In this document: one piece after another, positions 14,366 to 16,224 of the stretch
How the letters are laid out: every line of letters begins with the position of its first letter
How positions within the stretch are numbered: position 1 is the stretch's first letter
Assembly (NCBI GenBank): GCA_041664945.1
Contig: JBAYJY010000100.1
Span: forward strand, 1 to 16,224
DNA: 16,224 bases
DNA from: JBAYJY01 sp041664945
GTDB lineage: Bacteria; UBP15; UBA6099
Direction of reading: 5' to 3'
Made by a program: the position numbers and the translations under genes
Notes under the pieces: model-generated
Seen by the model: the letters and a program-made list of their open reading frames with translations, nothing else
Told to the model about the DNA's origin: nothing
The model's database searches: none

Positions 14366-15793
14366 TCAGCCGAGTTTATCTTTTAGAAGTTTATTGGCGA
14401 CCGCCGGGTTGGCCTTGCCCTGTGTCTGTTTCATAATCTGGCCTACGAGAAAGCCAATAGCTTTTTCTTTACCGTTGCGGAAATCTTCAACCGGTCCTGG
14501 ATTCTCCGCGATCACTCTGTCGACAACCGCTGCAATTTCACCCTCGTCGCTGACCTGAACCAGATTCTTTTCCTTTATGAGCGCTTCGGCGCTCATTCCG
14601 GAAACGAACATTTCCTTAAAAACGTCTTTGCCTGTCCGGGCGTTGATCGTCCCCTTGCGAATGATTTCGAGCAGCCCCGCGAAGTCTTCCGCCGCAACCG
14701 GGCAGTCGGATATCGAAAGCCCCTTCTCATTCAGGCTGCCGAGCAGTTCCGTCATTATCCAGTTGGAGGCCTGTTTTGCGTCGCCGAACAGCGACACTAC
14801 TTTTTCGTAATAATCGGCAAGCGGTTTCAAGGCGGTCAGCACGCCGGCGTCGTATTCCGGCAATTCGTACTGTTCGATAAAGCGCAACATGCGCTCGTAT
14901 GGCAGTTCAGGAACTTCGGAACGTATGCGTTCGATGATCGCCGCGTCGACTTCGACCGGCACGAGGTCCGGATCCGGAAAATACCGGTAGTCGTGAGCCT
15001 GCTCTTTCGAGCGCATTGTCTGTGTTGTCTGAGATGCGTCGTCCCAGCGGCGCGTTTCCTGCACGATTCTCTCGCCATTCTCGATCGCTTCTATCTGTCT
15101 CGATATTTCATAGTCGATTCCGCGTTGAACCGCGCGAAATGAATTCAAATTCTTAAGCTCTGTTTTTGTGCCCCATTCCTTGCTGCCGACCTGCATTACA
15201 GAGATGTTCGGCTCGCATCGCATCTCGCCCTTCTCCATATTGCCCTCGCACACGCCGAGATACTGCAGTATTGTGCGCAGCGCGGTGAGATAGGCGACCG
15301 CCTCCTCGCTCGTTTTGACGTCCGCCTCAGTCACTATCTCCATCAGCGGAATCCCGGTTCGGTTATAGTCGACGCAGCTTCCTGTTCCGCCCTCCTCGTG
15401 CACGAGTTTGCCGGCGTCCTCTTCAAGGTGTATCCGGTGAATCCGAATCTTTTTCCATTTCCCTCCGGCCTGAACCTCAAGATATCCGTTTATGCCTATC
15501 GGCAACTCGTATTGAGAGATCTGATAGGCTTTCGGAAGATCGGGATAGTAATAGTTCTTGCGGGCGAAGCGGCTCATCGGCGGCGTTTCGCAATGCATGG
15601 CGAGACTTGTTTTTATGACATGCTGGATTGCTTTTCCGTTCAGAACGGGCAGCGTTCCGGGAAAGCCGAGACAAACCGGGCATACATGGTGGTTCGGCTC
15701 GGCGGCGAATTCCGTGCTGCATGAGCAGAACAGTTTTGAGTTCGTATTCAGATGGGCGTGCACTTCAATCCCTATGACGGCTTCGAAATCCAT
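14366..15793 (-). CDS. gatB: Aspartyl/glutamyl-tRNA(Asn/Gln) amidotransferase subunit B
   Basis: GatB is the kinase-like subunit of GatCAB. With GatA-derived ammonia it converts misacylated Glu-tRNA(Gln) or Asp-tRNA(Asn) to the correct amide. The 475-aa length is standard. Hallmarks are AVIGIEVHAHL (5-15), a zinc knuckle with Cys23, Cys25, Cys38 and Cys41, MRCEPNISV (191-199), WGTKTELKNLNSF (207-219), HDYRYFPDPDL (267-277) and a C-terminal YqeY-like tail that grips the tRNA. The usual MRCDAN motif reads MRCEPN, a small deviation. The frame is open to 15919, but that would overlap gatA. ATG 15793 begins exactly where the family does and has AAAGGAA about 12 bases upstream. It follows gatA by 37 bp in the same transcript. 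Confidence 0.96.
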   Translation of the reverse strand: MDFEAVIGIEVHAHLNTNSKLFCSCSTEFAAEPNHHVCPVCLGFPGTLPVLNGKAIQHVIKTSLAMHCETPPMSRFARKNYYYPDLPKAYQISQYELPIGINGYLEVQAGGKWKKIRIHRIHLEEDAGKLVHEEGGTGSCVDYNRTGIPLMEIVTEADVKTSEEAVAYLTALRTILQYLGVCEGNMEKGEMRCEPNISVMQVGSKEWGTKTELKNLNSFRAVQRGIDYEISRQIEAIENGERIVQETRRWDDASQTTQTMRSKEQAHDYRYFPDPDLVPVEVDAAIIERIRSEVPELPYERMLRFIEQYELPEYDAGVLTALKPLADYYEKVVSLFGDAKQASNWIMTELLGSLNEKGLSISDCPVAAEDFAGLLEIIRKGTINARTGKDVFKEMFVSGMSAEALIKEKNLVQVSDEGEIAAVVDRVIAENPGPVEDFRNGKEKAIGFLVGQIMKQTQGKANPAVANKLLKDKLG

Positions 15794-15830
15794 GTAAAGT
15801 AAATTCCTTTCAGTGTTGCTATACAGCTCT

Positions 15831-16224
15831 TTATGCGAGCGGGCAGCGAACAGCGTCGGTGTTCTGCTCGAACGCGTGCGAGGCGCGCAATACATCTTCC
15901 TCGCCGAACGGACGGCCAAAGAGGTGCAGGCCGATCGGCAGGCCTTCGCTCAGTCCGCAAGGAATCGAAATCCCCGGCAGTCCGGCCAGATTGACCGGAA
16001 TCGTGCATATATCGTTCATGTACATGCTCAGCGGATCGTCGGTTTTCTCGCCGATCTTGAATGCCGTCGATGGAGCCGTGGGCGACAGCATAATGTCGCA
16101 CTTAGAGAAAGCCCGCTCGAAATCCTTCACGATTAGAGTGCGCACCTTCAGCGCGCGCAGATAGTATGCGTCGTAATAGCCGGCGCTCAGCGCGTATGTG
16201 CCGAGCATGATCCGCCGCTTGACC
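15831..16224 (-). CDS. gatA: Glutamyl-tRNA(Gln) amidotransferase subunit A, C-terminal part (truncated by window)
   Basis: Only the last 131 codons are present; the reading frame runs off the window edge (VKRRIMLGTYALSAGYYDAYY). This is the C-terminal part of the amidase-signature subunit that releases ammonia from glutamine for GatB. Recognisable pieces are the tRNA-amidotransferase-type RRIMLGTYALS, LSPTAPSTAFKIGE, MYMNDICTIPVNLAGLPGIS and GLPIGLHLFGRPFGEE. The catalytic Lys-Ser-Ser residues lie upstream, outside the window. The gene ends at TAA 15833-15831, 37 bp before gatB. Confidence 0.95.
   Translation of the reverse strand, partial: VKRRIMLGTYALSAGYYDAYYLRALKVRTLIVKDFERAFSKCDIMLSPTAPSTAFKIGEKTDDPLSMYMNDICTIPVNLAGLPGISIPCGLSEGLPIGLHLFGRPFGEEDVLRASHAFEQNTDAVRCPLA

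Noticed and set aside
15794..15919. N-terminal extension of GatB to 15919
   Set aside because: It would overlap gatA, is rich in Arg/Ser without family similarity, and the conserved GatB N-terminus starts at 15793.

Overview
The window is an ordinary-looking chromosomal stretch of a free-living, Gram-negative-type bacterium with roughly even base composition. Signs of this are a multi-sensor hybrid histidine kinase, several Sec signal peptides, a polyprenyl-phosphate glycosyltransferase and the indirect aminoacylation genes gatA and gatB. The secreted GH36/Sip1-like enzyme, an unassigned glycosidase-like protein and a ceramidase-fold protein would suit a polysaccharide- or glycoconjugate-degrading environmental lineage, possibly PVC-like (for example Lentisphaerota). 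That placement is a guess from gene content only. No tRNA, rRNA, CRISPR array, insertion sequence or prophage was seen.

Layout. 1-2808 (+): 3' part of a PAS-PAS-PAS-GAF hybrid histidine kinase. 2932-4222 (+): a promoter, a 33-codon leader peptide rich in Tyr/Trp/Phe, an antiterminator/terminator pair and the DAHP synthase gene, the first step of aromatic amino acid synthesis. 4291-6573 (+): a secreted glycosidase-like protein whose promoter implies a leaderless mRNA. 6567-9974 (-): a two-gene unit with a secreted GH36/Sip1-like alpha-galactosidase followed by a neutral-ceramidase-fold protein. 10112-10987 (+): a stand-alone homocysteine S-methyltransferase with a small upstream overlapping ORF. 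11016-11879 (-): an HDOD signalling protein. 12000-13058 (-): an AI-2E-family membrane protein. 13328-14308 (+): a GtrB/DPM1-like glycosyltransferase. 14366-16224 (-): gatB preceded by the 3' end of gatA.

The standout is the DAHP synthase leader at 2932-3196. A near-consensus promoter is followed by a leader peptide with a good Shine-Dalgarno site. The peptide carries one Tyr, one Trp, three consecutive Tyr and one Phe. Just after these codons lies a 12-bp antiterminator helix whose 3' arm overlaps the 5' arm of a perfect 10-bp terminator stem with nine T. This is the architecture of ribosome-mediated transcription attenuation, here apparently sensing all three aromatic amino acids before the committing enzyme of the pathway.

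Other points worth a second look: the leaderless start at 4291, the Asn in place of the nucleophilic Ser of the ceramidase-like protein, a hairpin spanning two overlapping convergent stop codons at 6569-6584, and the small overlapping ORF and hairpin before the methyltransferase. Several obvious longest reading frames begin too early. Starts were therefore moved to 9974, 10112, 13328 and 15793 using ribosome-binding sites and family N-termini.
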